Positions 35,614 through 46,839 of a stretch of DNA of 64,000 nt are shown here, piece by piece. Position numbers and translations under genes: made by a program. The first letter of the stretch is position 1. Every line of letters starts with the position of its first letter. The stretch lies in NCBI GenBank assembly GCA_032622095.1, contig CP136066.1:43973835-44037834 (forward strand). Reading direction: 5' to 3'. Below the pieces are notes generated by a model that ran no database searches, was not told the origin of the DNA, and worked only from the letters and a program-made list of their open reading frames with translations. The stretch is from Siphonodentalium dalli (lineage: Eukaryota > Mollusca > Scaphopoda > Gadilida > Siphonodentaliidae).

Positions 35614-36113
35614 TTTATAAGGTAATGTTTAGTTAAATTTATTTAATATTATATTCATTTATTCCAATGATTGTGGTGGAAATTAATAACTGCCTTAACC
35701 ATTTCAGTGCCAAGTCCGATTTTTGTATCAACCCATATTTCCTTGATCATTTTTCAAATTTATTGATTATAATAATGTGATACATTGATGGAAAGAGCTC
35801 TAAGAGGTTAAAGTACAAGATCTTAACTTGCAAAATGTTTGAATGGCAATTTAATTGAGTTCAATACTGATTCTAGAAACTCAACATTATGTTACATGTA
35901 GGTGTGTGCTGGAAAACTCGGGTACATTTGTATATGAATCCCTTATGAAAAATTACCAGATGTTCATTAAAATGTTGTTTTGGATTATACATTACATGTA
36001 TGTTATAATCATGATAAATCATGTTAAAACATTGTTTGATGTCCTAAATTAAAAAAAAATTAAACATGTTGTTTTGGATGATACATCATGTTATAATCAC
36101 GATAAAGTAATGG

Positions 36114-36543
36114 TTAGAGCACAAGAATTGTTCTTTACCAGAATCAATTGAGTCGAAGATTTATTCTGGTAAAGAACTATTCGCGTGCTCTGACAGACTT
36201 AGAGCACAATTGATCCCACATAATGCAATCAAGTGGGAATGTGCCATTGAGCATGTTTTGACCACGATGCACAATCCCTGCGCTGGCCACGATTGGACAC
36301 AATAGCCGATTATAGCCATGCCCAACAACGTGATTAACATGCACTGATCGCCGTTGAATGCGAATAGATATGTCCGAAACAACTCGGACTGGTCCCACTT
36401 TAAAGCACCCGTGCGATTTGTCTTTTATGAGTTGCTGTGCCTAACAATGGGATAATCACTGAACTATTCCTTCATCAGCCTTGGGAATTGGTGTGCTTTA
36501 CCAAATATCAGGGAACGATTGTAACAATGGGATTGTGCTCTAA
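36114..36543. mobile_element. TIR element family R5, copy 2
   Basis: TTAGAGCACAAGAATTG at the left is mirrored by ATTGTGCTCTAA at the right. The internal hairpin CTTTACCAGAATCAAT with its complement is at 36134-36178. Two overlapping 73-aa minus frames are not genes. Confidence 0.75.
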
Positions 36544-36707
36544 ATTTTATAAATATTAAAAATGTTAATTACATCATGTTGTTTTGGGCGATTACTCATG
36601 TTACAAACATGGCACTTTGTCCGAATTTTTTTAGAAGGGTTAATGGATTAATTGCATGGGCTTTTATCGGTAATTCCACTGTAACAGTAATGTTTTCTAG
36701 ATCAGAC

Positions 36708-37200
36708 CATGAATCACTACTCTGTCTAATGGCCTTAGAGATCATATTCCACCAGTACAAAACCTTGGAACTTTTTGAGTTTCGACAGGGAACCTTATAA
36801 AGTCGAAAAATAACACAGGGAATATATTTATTAGTTATTATCTGTCCCTTAATAATGTACTTCACTTTCCCAACTCTAATTTGTATGCTTTTCTCTGACT
36901 TTCGTGAGCTGATATCACAATAAACATTATATTACCAAGGAGAAATTCCATAATTGTAAGCGTCTCAAAGCAAACTTTTTCACAAATTCATTTTAAATCG
37001 TAAAATTTTGAGTTGGGACCTTCACCTACAATGAAGTTCATTATTAAGTAACAGATAATAACTAAGAAATATATTCCCCCCATTATTTTTTCAAATTTAT
37101 GAGGTTCCCGGTTAAAACTTCAAAAAGTTCGACAGTTTTGTATTGTAGGAATATGATTTCAATGGGCTTTTGCCAGAGTAGAGATTCATGACATGATCTA
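36708..37200. mobile_element. TIR element family R6, copy 2
   Basis: TAGATCAGACCATGAATC at the left is mirrored by GATTCATGACATGATCTA at the right, with 'AACTTTTTGAGTTTCGAC' and its inverted partner inside. Length 493 bases, compared with 531 for copy 1. Confidence 0.8.
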
Positions 37201-37299
37201 TGTTTACATACAATGGTTTTGAGTCTTTTGACATTAGAAATCTCATTATCGAACAATTATTAATAACGAACAAATAAAAATCAATAATAGAATTGATAA

Positions 37300-37563
37300 T
37301 TCTTTTACAGACTTTTTGACTGTAGAACCAGACCAGAATCTCATGTTCTCGAAATACCATTTGCAACATCCCAACTGGTATGTGGAACAAACTTTCTAAC
37401 TGTTGTAAATTCTCAACCTGATATAGCCCCAAACAAATGTCAAACTGATGGCCATTTCGGACCATTTAAAAACAAAATCAAAAATATGAAGTTGGTCAAC
37501 ATAAAATGTTCAACGCGTACCGCCCCCCTCCCCAATTACAAGAGTTGGAAAATCGAAGAATGA
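37300..37563 (+). CDS. Unrecognised 87-codon open frame, possibly a terminal exon
   Basis: The frame opens after a TAA and has no early ATG. An acceptor-like ATTCTTTTACAG ends at 37310, inside it. From there the translation includes 'LFDCRTRPESHVLEIPF', 'VCGTNFLTVVNSQPDIAP' and 'TDGHFGPFKNKIKNMKL', ending in 'YKSWKIEE' and TGA. It has varied, protein-like composition without low complexity. I do not recognise the family. It could be the last exon of a gene whose earlier exons lie upstream beyond the R6 element, or a decayed captured gene. The 117-aa minus-strand frame over the same bases is less convincing. Confidence 0.35.
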   Translation, partial: FFYRLFDCRTRPESHVLEIPFATSQLVCGTNFLTVVNSQPDIAPNKCQTDGHFGPFKNKIKNMKLVNIKCSTRTAPLPNYKSWKIEE

Positions 37564-37569
37564 GAAGAA

Positions 37570-38385
37570 ATATATACTAGTAGAAGCCTATTTGTTGTGT
37601 GAAATTGCTACAAATATTCAACTACCGTACCTAGAAATGTGTCTTTCAGCAAAATAATGTGACAAATACCGATACGAATTGACGAACATGTGGGTTGGTC
37701 ACATGCAAATTACGCAGCAATTATGAACTGGCATGAGACATCGCCTGTGTTCACGAGTGAGCCATTCCATGTGAGCAGTTATCAGTGACTTCACCTGCTG
37801 GGTGAATGAAAACCAATCAAAATATTTTAATGCCGGAATCGGTCATTCAATTTATAGGGAAGTTTTATGATGTTATATATATACATCCAAATTATCCACG
37901 AATGACATTTATGAATGGTCTTCATTTGTATCATATTTTGTAGGGGTTGACATCAGGGACGTGGCTATATGATCTTCATGGGGGGGGGGGGTGTCCACAT
38001 TGGAATGTCCAAAAGAGGGGCGGGGAACAATAGGAAAAAAAACACACACAAGAGTTCATCGTCGTAAGTACAGGGCGTACGAAATGGATGTTTTATGATG
38101 TTAAATCGACGATCAAAAGTTGTTTCTTCCCAAATTACGAGAAATAATTAACCCATACCCGGTTATTAACCAATGTGCTTATACCTTCGCGACGTGTGTA
38201 CCCAAACGTCACGAAGCTAAGGCACACACCTATACAATACTTCTTTTGCAGGCCCTGCATGGAAAATTCAAGCTAAACTGGACCAGTAACTGATGGTACT
38301 TTAATTCTCAAGTACCACCAGGGTAAATCCCTGCATATATGGGCCCGATCCGATTATGCGTATATGATGTACCCCTCTCTCTCGC
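37570..38385. other. No supported gene
   Basis: Contains a G-run of ten (37981-37990) beside 'CAGGGACGTGGCTA', which looks like one end of another hAT-type element, but I found no matching right end. Confidence 0.3.
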
Positions 38386-38394
38386 CCGGAATTG

Positions 38395-38760
38395 AAATTG
38401 CTCAAAAATGAGCGTCGAAGTATCCAATACACATTTTGACAGGAGTGCTATATATATACGACCCACTAACTCCATTCACCTTAAAACAATTTATGTACAA
38501 GAAAAATCTAATGTTAAAATTGCTCAAAAATGAGCATCGAAGTATAAGTATCGAATACTCATTTTGATAGGAGTGCTATATATACGACCCACTAAATCCA
38601 TTCACGTTAAAACAATTGATGTACAAGAAAATTTAATGTTAAAATTGCTCCAAAATGAGCATCAAAGTATCGAATACTCTAATTTTGATAGGGGTGCTAT
38701 ATATACCACCCACTTAATCCATTCACGTTGAAAAAACTTATGTACAAAAAAATTCGAATG
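38395..38760. repeat. Three-unit tandem repeat, about 121-125 bp
   Basis: Units start near 38395, 38516 and 38641. Each carries 'AAATTGCTCAAAAATGAGC', 'GAGTGCTATATATA', 'CGACCCACTAA' and 'TTTATGTACAAGAAAA'. They are followed by a small GAATGTTGAACGAATGTTG repeat (38757-38840). Confidence 0.85.
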
Positions 38761-39529
38761 TTGAACGAATGTTGAATGTTGTGCCAACTTCACACGAATG
38801 TTGAACGAATGTTGAATGTTGAATGTTGTGCTAACTTCACGGACCCACGTCGATCATGCATACTTTACCAGTGGCCCTGGAAAACAAAATCTCTCTATAC
38901 GGTATATATACTAACGGATTGCCTGCATAAGATATATATCTATATTTGACAAATAGGCCTGTGTACATATCATGATATAATACTATTTTCTTGACGTTTT
39001 AAGAATTGAGTTGAAGCTATAATTAGTAATATATTAACATAATACATTACTGTTACCGTGGGCATTCGGGGTAATGAAAAACAAACTCGAATGCAACATA
39101 ACGTGTATTGTCCATTTAACCATCTCACTGCCATTAACAGCCAGGTTAAATGGTGTTACAGCCAGGTCATTTTGTCTATATGATGTGCTATATGTATATA
39201 ATCATTAGCGCATACCAATTAATATGTTCCCTTGAGTTAAGCTATCTGCACACACAGCTCACATACAAAATTAGTTCGCTTACAGGTAGGCCTATATACA
39301 CGTATATAGTATATGTATATATCATATGTAGTCCATACAACGACAATACAACCACTATTTAGTATCCTACTTTTTGTAAAATAGTTGTTGAAAGTATTAT
39401 ATTACTCAGGACAATGCAATATAAATTATGGTTCAAAACAATATCTTTGAAATTGAGTGTACATGGTAACTGGTACGAAGTTATTAAAGTACGGTATATT
39501 TTTTTGTTTCCCTCGCCAAGATGGCTGCG

Positions 39530-39600
39530 GGAAAGACAGCCACGCAAAATTTCCGACCTTGACCGTAAACAGGAAATATCTTTTGCGCATGCGCAGATAT
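39530..39600 (-). promoter_or_regulatory. Promoter-like segment P, copy 1 (NRF-1-like site at 39583-39595)
   Basis: Read on the minus strand: TTGCGCATGCGCA, a short spacer, 'TTTACGGTCAAGGTCGG', then 'AATTTTGCGTGGCTGTC'. The same order occurs on the plus strand at 50727-50795. NRF-1 sites usually mark CpG-rich housekeeping promoters, but no gene is assigned downstream on the minus strand. Confidence 0.4.
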
Positions 39601-39797
39601 CCCAAATAAAAATGTTCCTTGTCGTCGTTGCATTTTGAAATGTCCTTTTCATATTTCATAATTATATCAAGGTTCGACATTTTGCGCGTTGGAATTTAAA
39701 AGTGAATATGGGCATTAATCCATTATCATGATTATGGATGATGCATTGACGGAACCGTGATTTGGCATGAACCTGAAATGTTATCGCCAAATCGGCC

Positions 39798-40400
39798 TTA
39801 CACTGTTACAGTCAGCTGGTCAGTATTAATGTCGAGATTAATCTGATTGTTGTACAGGTCAGGGAGAACCCAAAATCGATGTGTGGTAGTTTTTTTTGGA
39901 GCCACTTGTTCAGAATTAGAATCGGTCAAGTTCATTTGGGCCACACTCGCTCCTGTGTACACATAAGCAGCACTATTTCTTTCTGCCATCTCTAGTGACT
40001 TAGCTGTTTGTTTGGCCAAGTCAAAAGTTAAATCGGCTCTTTCGAGTAAACGTTGTCTGATATTAGTGGAAGACAAGCCAGCTATAAATGCATCTAGCAT
40101 GCTTTGTTGCTTATTCTGATTCGCAGTTAGGGCATCAAATTGGCAATCGCGAGCTAGAGCTGCAAGTTCGTTGACAAACTTTTGAATGTCTTCTCCAGTT
40201 TTCTGTCTTCGTGTGGCGAGCAGGTATCTGGCCGCTATTTTGTTAGGTCGACGATCGTACATATCTGCCAAACCTGTCATGGCCAAATCGTAGGTCTCAA
40301 ACTGGGCGATGTAATGGAACACCTTTTTTCCCACATTCTTTCTGAGGAGACGGAGCTTCCGAGCATCGTCATCTCGAACGACGTCGCCCTGTTCGGTCAT
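39798..40400 (-). pseudogene. Ty3/Gypsy-type Gag capsid fragment
   Basis: A 200-aa frame starts with ATG at 40400. It contains 'FETYDLAMTGLADMYDRR', 'ARYLLATRRQKTGEDIQKFV', 'LAALARDCQF', 'MLDAFIAGLSSTNIRQRLLE' and 'LAKQTAKSLEMAE'. These are the order and pattern of the capsid domain of LTR-retrotransposon Gag proteins (retrotrans_gag). The N-terminal part of the capsid is missing or short, there is no CCHC knuckle, and no pol or LTR is seen. The last ~25 residues are not Gag-like: they translate a sequence (ATCGATTTTGGGTTCTCCC on the minus strand) that also occurs on the plus strand at 40658 and 41399. So the 3' end is a junction with a local repeat. Confidence 0.7.
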
Positions 40401-41435
40401 GTACTAAACCTCGATTTGTGTAAACAACCTCGATCGAGGTTCTTCGAGAACATGTGACCACTGGTGATATAGGGTGGAGTATTTTATCTTACACCTATGA
40501 GAGACCAAATTCACATTTAATAATTAATTGTGCTTGATTGCGCTCAATTAATAAATGTGAATTTGGCCTCCCATAGGTGTAAGATGAAACACTCCACACT
40601 ACCATAGCCTCTATCACTTACACTACATTACTTCCATTACACAAATCGAGGTTTAGTACATCGATTTTGGGTTCTCCCTGACCTGCTAAACCTCGATTTG
40701 TGTAAAAAACCTTGATCGAGGTTCTTCGAGACCATGTCACCACTGGTGATATAGTGTGGAGTATTTAATCTTATGGAGGCCAAATTCACATTTAATAATT
40801 AATTGTGCTTGATTGCGCTTAAGCACAATTAATTATTAAATGTGAATTTGGTCTCCCATAGGTGTAAGATGAAATACTCCACACTATATCACTTACAGTT
40901 ACACTATACAGTCCTTCCCAGGAGACGGGAGTGATTGCTCTCGCACCCGTATGCACTCGTAATTTTCAATTCACGGGTGCTAAAATTCGCACCCGTTCTT
41001 CTTCACAAAATACTAATGGAGACTGTAATTGTTGGTTCAATATTGAACTATTTTAAGGTTTATTTAGATGCTTTACCATCTCAGTGCAACTATGGCATAT
41101 TAAAGTGTAACTAGACATAGGTCTATTCCACAATGACTTTTTGTTTGAGCAAAAACCCAACTTACATGTACAATTATGGTATCGTATGGGTGCCATATTA
41201 CACCCGTCTTCTGCATTACGGGAGCAAATAAATGCTCTCGGTGTGTTTTCCTCATGGGAAGGACTGACTATATTACTTCCATTAGTGTCATATTTGGTTT
41301 AGAGTGTTTCCCCTTATATCATGGGTGTATGTTTTGACCAGTGATCACATGGTCTCGAAGAACCTTGATCGAGGTTTTTCACACAAATCGAGGTTTAGTA
41401 CATCGATTTTGGGTTCTCCCTGAGTCCTGACCTGT
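40400..41435. repeat. Tandem pair of foldbacks with a nested TIR element
   Basis: Two direct copies of a unit begin 'CTAAACCTCGATTTGTGTAA' and end 'ATCGATTTTGGGTTCTCCCT'. Each carries a ~150-base hairpin (40463-40612 and 40744-40892) whose stem includes CCAAATTCACATTTAATAAT. The second copy is split at a TA by an element with TACAGTCCTTCCCA ends (40907-41269). The word CGAGGTT occurs many times because CCTCGATCGAGG is itself palindromic. Confidence 0.75.
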
Positions 41436-41439
41436 TGTA

Positions 41440-42020
41440 TTGACTTAATAATTGACAGATTGAGTCGACATCATCATGATAATTTTGATATTGATAATGC
41501 ATGCACGTTTACCACGAGCATAGGAAATTTGAAAAATATTTTCTGCATAATATGGAAGTAAATATATGTTTTGGAATTTTAGGTCACACTTTAAACCAGA
41601 TCAAACAAAACGTCACTGCCCAGACACTGGTTTTGTGACAAAGTGTTGCAATTTATCGACAAAGGGATTTGTCATACTTTATTTATTAATATTGGATTGT
41701 GTCTTTCTGAAATTACTGACATGGATACTCATGTCACAAATTTTGTGCGTCACTCATAGATTGAGGATACATGTACAGTGGAAGTTAGTGAAAACTGGAC
41801 ATAATAACAAGCTTTTGTGGTGGACAATAAATGAGAACTTGAATAGGAGAGATTATTTTATTCAATAAAGTGAATATTAATTGCTTGTATTAGAAAACAA
41901 CTAAATATTTTACTAATTAACGATGATTTAACTTCTCTCAACATGATATGCTATATATGATATTTACAGTATTTTTTACAATAATTCTATGTTTTTTCAA
42001 CATAACTAATCTCTGAATAT
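41440..42020. other. AT-rich, no gene seen
   Basis: A 100-aa plus frame at 41566-41868 has no family signature and a repetitive hydrophobic make-up. I do not support it. Confidence 0.3.
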
Positions 42021-42024
42021 TTTA

Positions 42025-43360
42025 GGGGCACAGTCATTCATGTGCTAATTGTGGTAAATGCTATATTTTATAAAAACTAAATACTCTTTAAATCATTAAA
42101 AGGGGCACCAAAACCCTGTTCCATTAAAATTCTGGTCTGGTAACAGGACAATTCCGAAATTTGACATACTGCTGATATAGAATTAGGTTGATTCCTTGTG
42201 TCATTAAATGGCACAATGAATCAAACTAAATTCTATATATTTCCAAATTAAAGTATTAATTCTATATTTTTCAGAAAAGGGAATCTGTTGTTAAAGGGAC
42301 ACAGTCCATCATGTGATCTAATTGTGGTAATTACTATATTTTATAATAAGTAAACGCTCTTTATATTCTTAAAAGTGCACACAAACCTGTTCCATAAAAA
42401 ATTCATTCTGGTAACAGAACAATTAAGAAATTTGACATACTGCTGATATAGAATTAGTTTGATTCCTTGTGTCATTAAATGGCACCGATTTCTATGTGAT
42501 ATTTCCAAATTAAAGAATTAATTATATATTTTTTCAGCAGGAATCTGAATATTAAAGGGACACAGTCAATCATATGGCTAATTGTGGTAATTACTATATT
42601 ATATAATAAGTAAACGCTCTTTATATTCATAAAAGGTCACACAAACCTGTTCCATAAAAAATTCAGTCTGGTAACAGAACAATTCAGAAATTTGACATAC
42701 TGCTGATATACCTGTAGAATTAGTTTGATTCCTTGTGTCATTAAATGGCACAATGAATCAAACTGAATTCTATATGATATTTCCAAATTAAGCAGCTGAA
42801 TTAAGGAATTAATTCTATATTTTTGTTCAGAAAAGGGAATCTGTGGTTAAAGGGACACAGTCCATCATATGGCTAATTGTGGTAATTACTATATTTTATA
42901 AGAACTAACGGCTCTTTAAGTTAACACGTTCACTGCTGACGCCCATTTAATTACATGCATAAAGTACGAGATAACTTGTAGTTGGCAGTGAACATGTTAA
43001 ATCATTAAAAGGGGACACAAACCTGTTCAATAAAATTTCAATCTGGTAACAGAAATCATTAAAAGGGGCACCAAAACCCTGTTCCATTAAAATTCTGGTC
43101 TGGTAACAGAACAATTCAGAAATATGACATACTGCTGATATAGAATTAGTTTGATTCCTTGTGTCATTAAATGGCACAATGAATCAAACTAAATTCTATA
43201 TGATATTTCCAAATTAAAGTATTAATTCTATATTTTTTTCAGAAAAGGGAATCTGTTGTTAAAGGGACACAGTCCATCATGTGATCTAAGTGTGGTAATT
43301 ACTATATTTTATAATAAGTAAACGCTCTTTATATTCTTAAAATGGCACACATTGTGATAC
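42025..43360. repeat. Five-unit tandem repeat, about 265 bp
   Basis: Units begin at 'GGGACACAGTCCATCATG' near 42025, 42296, 42555, 42850 and 43262. Each includes 'GTAACAGAACAATT', 'TTTGACATACTGCTGATATA', 'GATTCCTTGTGTCATTAAAT' and a 'TATATTTTTTCAGAAAAGGG' junction. The fourth unit is enlarged by an internal partial duplication and by the small TTAA element at 42921. Confidence 0.85.
42921..43000. mobile_element. 80-bp TTAA-flanked mini-element inside a tandem repeat unit
   Basis: TTAA is followed by CACGTTCACTGCTGACG, and GTTGGCAGTGAACATG by TTAA. The equivalent unit at 42085-42105 reads CTCTTTAAATCATTAAAAGG without the insert and so serves as an empty site. The GTTCACTGC terminus resembles the CTTTCACTGCC ends at 16540 and 60699. 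Confidence 0.8.
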
Positions 43361-43688
43361 TGATTTCTGTCGTTCTGCATGTATGATTCTCTAATTTTGT
43401 ATGATAAGTAGATCTTGCCATGATTCTCAACTCCTGCTTATGCTCATAGAGACCATATTCCACCATTGAAAAAACCTAAAAACTGGGAAGTGTAGAACAT
43501 TGAAAAAAACTGTGCAGGTATGATATTTATTAGTTATTACCTGTTCTTGATTAATTTATTTCACTGTAGATGAAGTTCGTAACTCAAAGTTGTACAATTT
43601 AAATGACTTTGTGAGTGAGTGGTGCACTGGCCGGGGGGGGTGGGGGTTCTACTAAAATTTGTTGTTTTTTAATGCCAGCTTTATATCT

Positions 43689-43761
43689 GTTTCTACAGCA
43701 CATTGGTGAGTGCACCTCAGTTTACACTGAGGGGATTGTCAGTTCAAATCTGACTGGAGAC
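43689..43761 (+). tRNA. tRNA-Val(UAC)-like cloverleaf, possibly a pseudogene or SINE head
   Basis: The acceptor stem GTTTCTA pairs with TGGAGAC (two G-T wobbles). The D stem GCAC/GTGC encloses ATTGGTGA. The anticodon stem CCTCA/TGAGG encloses GTTTACAC, with TAC as anticodon. The variable loop is GGATT, and the T arm GTCAG-TTCAAAT-CTGAC is perfect. All four stems close. Odd points are C instead of T at position 8, an 8-base rather than 7-base anticodon loop, and no T-run terminator soon after. It may be a diverged tRNA gene, or the head of a tRNA-derived SINE. Confidence 0.55.
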
Positions 43762-43884
43762 TGCGCTGGTATTCTAAAATAAGAACTTTAGATTGCATGA
43801 TTATTATGAGAAATTATTATCTATTATATATTTTGGAACATCTGTCTGTCTGTCTGTAATCGATGGACTCAAAAACGGCCTAGC

Positions 43885-44065
43885 CGATTTCGATGAAACT
43901 TGGTATGTGGAGGTATTTTCAGCCAGGGAGCGACATGGGCCTATTAATTTGCCCGTGCGATGTGACCTTGACATCGGGTAATTGCACGGGCAAATTAATA
44001 GGCCTATGCCACTCCCGGGCTGAAAATACCCCCACATACTCCTACCAAGTTTCATCAAAATCGTT
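43885..44065. repeat. Inverted repeat with ~75-bp arms
   Basis: CGATTTCGATGAAACTTGG through GCCTATTAATTTGCCCGTGC (43885-43956) is mirrored at 43982-44064 around a short 'GACCTTGACATCGG' centre. It begins beside a CTGTCTGTCTGT run. The two opposite-strand frames here are shadows of the palindrome. Confidence 0.8.
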
Positions 44066-44831
44066 TTCGAGTTCAATGATTACACACACACACATGAGAT
44101 AAAATAGACCATATATGGCCTATTAAACTAACCATAAAATTGTGGCACTTTGATCCTATACTGTGGATATGTTTGTCATGTCGGTGTTGAAAATTCCCTT
44201 GATTTTGATCTAGCTCGATAACCATGGAATATCTGTACAGGGGATGTCCCTTTAATCAAATATACTACAGCTCCAAGGTGGATACACATTCTGATTCATG
44301 GGATGCTGATATGCAATTGGAAGTATGTTTTTTCTTCAATTTTCAAGTCTATCTTTTGTGACCAGGGCATGCTATATATCTGTGCAGGAGATGTCCATCT
44401 GGTAGGTCTTTACTGATTGAAAATGTGAATGTTTTATATTTTAGAGTTACCCTTCCTGAACCATTGTCACATTCATGTTTTCTATTTTGAAATTCTGAGC
44501 TTGGTCTGTCAACTTCATGTTGAAGAATTAAAAATACACAAACACAGACTGTCATTGCTTGTTCATTTTTATCCTTTTATTAACTATCTCATGATGGGAG
44601 CTGCGTTGGTGCAGCATTAAAGATAATGTTCCAATAGTAAGTTCTCAGAATACCCAACATAACACTACTTAGCTCATTGTAACAGTGTATTGGAAATGAA
44701 ATTAGATCGCTAGAGGAGCATTTTCGTTTTAGAAAACAACTGCACTACAAACTTGTATATGTAGGATACCAAGGCTATGGAAATTGGCCTGGTACTGTGA
44801 TGACATAATATATTTTATTCCATGTTTTCAG

Positions 44832-46834
44832 CTTGAGGATGACCCCACAGAAAAACTTATAATAAAACAGGTCAATGGTGAGCTCTTTCATCTCACACAC
44901 CGAAGAAGCCTTCAGTCAATTTTGACAGAAGTAAGTTTGTGTGATTTAATATCTCAGTCTTAAATAGATAGGCTACGACCCTGTAAGTAGGGAGATATCA
45001 CCGAAAACGAATATTTGCAGGGATGGCACCCCATAATCCAGTTCCTACTTAACATTTGGACTTAAGTGAAAATATTTGCACTTAAGTCCAAATATTTGGT
45101 AGTTCCTACTTAGCATTTGCATTTTTAAAAGCATAAAAGTCCAAATGCTAAGTAGTAACTACAAAATATTTCGACTTATAAATTACAGTTAAGTGACTAA
45201 CTATTTTCCCAAAAAGTCCGCCCTATGAGCAACACCAGACCAGCTTGTTCCCAAATGGGGATGTTTCTTATACAATTTAATTGCACTCACTTATTATTAA
45301 GTATTATTGGGGTGGGGTCAATTTTGAAATATGTTAAGGGGTGTCTGAAGGGGCCGAGAAATTGCATGGGTCCTCTAGTTGAAGCCCTCTGGACGCATCT
45401 CCCGTCAGTGATAGGTACACCAGCCCTCTTAATTCAGATTGTTTGGCTTCGGCAATCTGCTACGGCAACAGTATGCCATGACCCAGTTTGCTTCAGCAAA
45501 TTGCTTCGGCAATGCTGATTGCCGTAGCCAATTATGAAGGCTGGGTACAGCTACTTATTTTTAGTTTAAATTTGCTTCAAAATTGTAAATTACTCATTAA
45601 ATTTCATTATAGCAGTTATGTTATAAGTTGTTTGCTCGTTTTAGGGACTGAAGCCTATGCAAAGAAGGCATATACACCTGCAGGAATCTGGAAATTGTGA
45701 ACGTAGTAAGTACATTGCAATGATTCTACTATCGCTAAACATATAATTATTCCAGTAATGTTTATTCTTGTGAACTTTGTGAAGAACTTTCACATTAATG
45801 TCAGTTTCCACTGGGAATGATATTGATACGGATACATGTAGTTCATCTCCGTACAAGAATATTTACTCCCAAAAACAGTGACTCCGTAATTCATCCGAAA
45901 ACAACTGCAATCTATCTTCTGTCAACCCAATATTCTTTGCCGATCGAGCTAATTACGTATGACGTCATTTACGTTACCTTGACTTATTGGCCGCGTTTTC
46001 TACTTATTGGCCGACTTTTTGTTACTTATTGGTCGCGTTTTCTACTTATTGGCGGACGTTTTGTTACTTATGACGCATTCTACTTATTGAAGCGGATAAC
46101 CTATAGCTAATTAAAAAGGATGATTATACATGTGATAGATGTGTGTAGATAGCTATATTCTTGTCTAACACTTACAGAGCCAAATAGAGATGTCCTGATA
46201 GTCATCGACTTTGAGAGTTGTATCAGGGGTAAGTTTAAATATGATCCTTATTATGCAATCAACATTTTTAGCTCAACTTACTTTATAAGTTTGAGTTATT
46301 GCCATGGGTTGCTGTCCGTGTGTGCGTGTGTCCATCAACAAATTCCTTTTGCGCGGGCTACAGGTCGTAGCTTTGGTCTGATCTTTATGAAATTTGTCAT
46401 GAATGTTGACAACGACATGTAGATGGGAACGAGTTATTTGACCAAAAAACATGGCTACTGGTTGCCATCTTGGATTTTACTCTTTGCATGACTAAATATC
46501 CTTTGGCACATGTATAGACATTAGGGAGACATGTTAACTTTCAGGAAAAAAGTTTGTGAAGTTATAACTATAATAGTGAAAGTTAAAATTATGTCATACT
46601 TTAAACGTTATAATATAATTTCTATCCCTTGAGTATTTTATTTTTATTGTTGAGAAATATCGTCTACGATTTATCTAGTTTTAATTTAATTTATCTTCAG
46701 ATGGAAAAAACTTCTTCAGACCACAGGAGGGCCGAGGAATTATCACAACAAAGAAGCTTATTGAGCCCAATTATTTCAGATGTGTTTTAGACAGCTCCAG
46801 GGCTATTCAACTATTTTTTAAACACATAAAATAA
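44832..46834 (+). CDS. tRNA/RNA 2'-phosphotransferase-like (KptA/Tpt1), last four exons
   Basis: The exons are 44832-44930, 45645-45705, 46178-46228 and 46701-46834, ending in TAA. Every junction is AG/GT (donors GTAAGTTT, GTAAGTAC, GTAAGTTT) and the phases join correctly. Together they encode 114 residues. The order of motifs fits Tpt1/KptA: 'FHLTHRRSLQSIL' (H-x-T-x-R, replacing the family's HGT..R/K), 'EGLKPMQRRHIHL', 'DVLIVID', 'DGKNFFRP' and 'GIITTKKLIEPNYF'. These enzymes transfer the 2'-phosphate left by tRNA ligation to NAD+. Relatives also act in NAD-dependent ADP-ribosylation of RNA ends. The segment between HIHL and DVLIVID is much shorter than in the human enzyme, so this may be a divergent paralogue. 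The N-terminal winged-helix part was not found and its exons may lie upstream, beyond the repeats at 42-44 kb. No polyadenylation signal is obvious. Identification is by motif recognition. Confidence 0.75.
45955..46090. repeat. 42-bp tandem repeat with ATTGG boxes, intronic
   Basis: About 2.5 units of 'CTTATTGGCCGCGTTTTCTA' plus 'CTTATTGGCCGACTTTTTGT' follow a TGACGTCA (45960). It lies in the third intron of the KptA-like gene. Repeated ATTGG (inverted CCAAT) beside a CRE-like site is promoter-like, but no transcript start is evident. Confidence 0.7.
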
Positions 46835-46839
46835 TTTGT

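Noticed and set aside
37981-38000. Possible hAT end beside a G-run
   Set aside because: No matching right terminus or 8-base duplication found.
42260-42320. GHS-like words in the 265-bp repeat as a possible KptA N-terminal exon
   Set aside because: The word recurs in all five tandem units and the surrounding residues do not fit the family.
43804-44102. 90-aa and 69-aa frames
   Set aside because: They are shadows of a 75-bp-arm inverted repeat.
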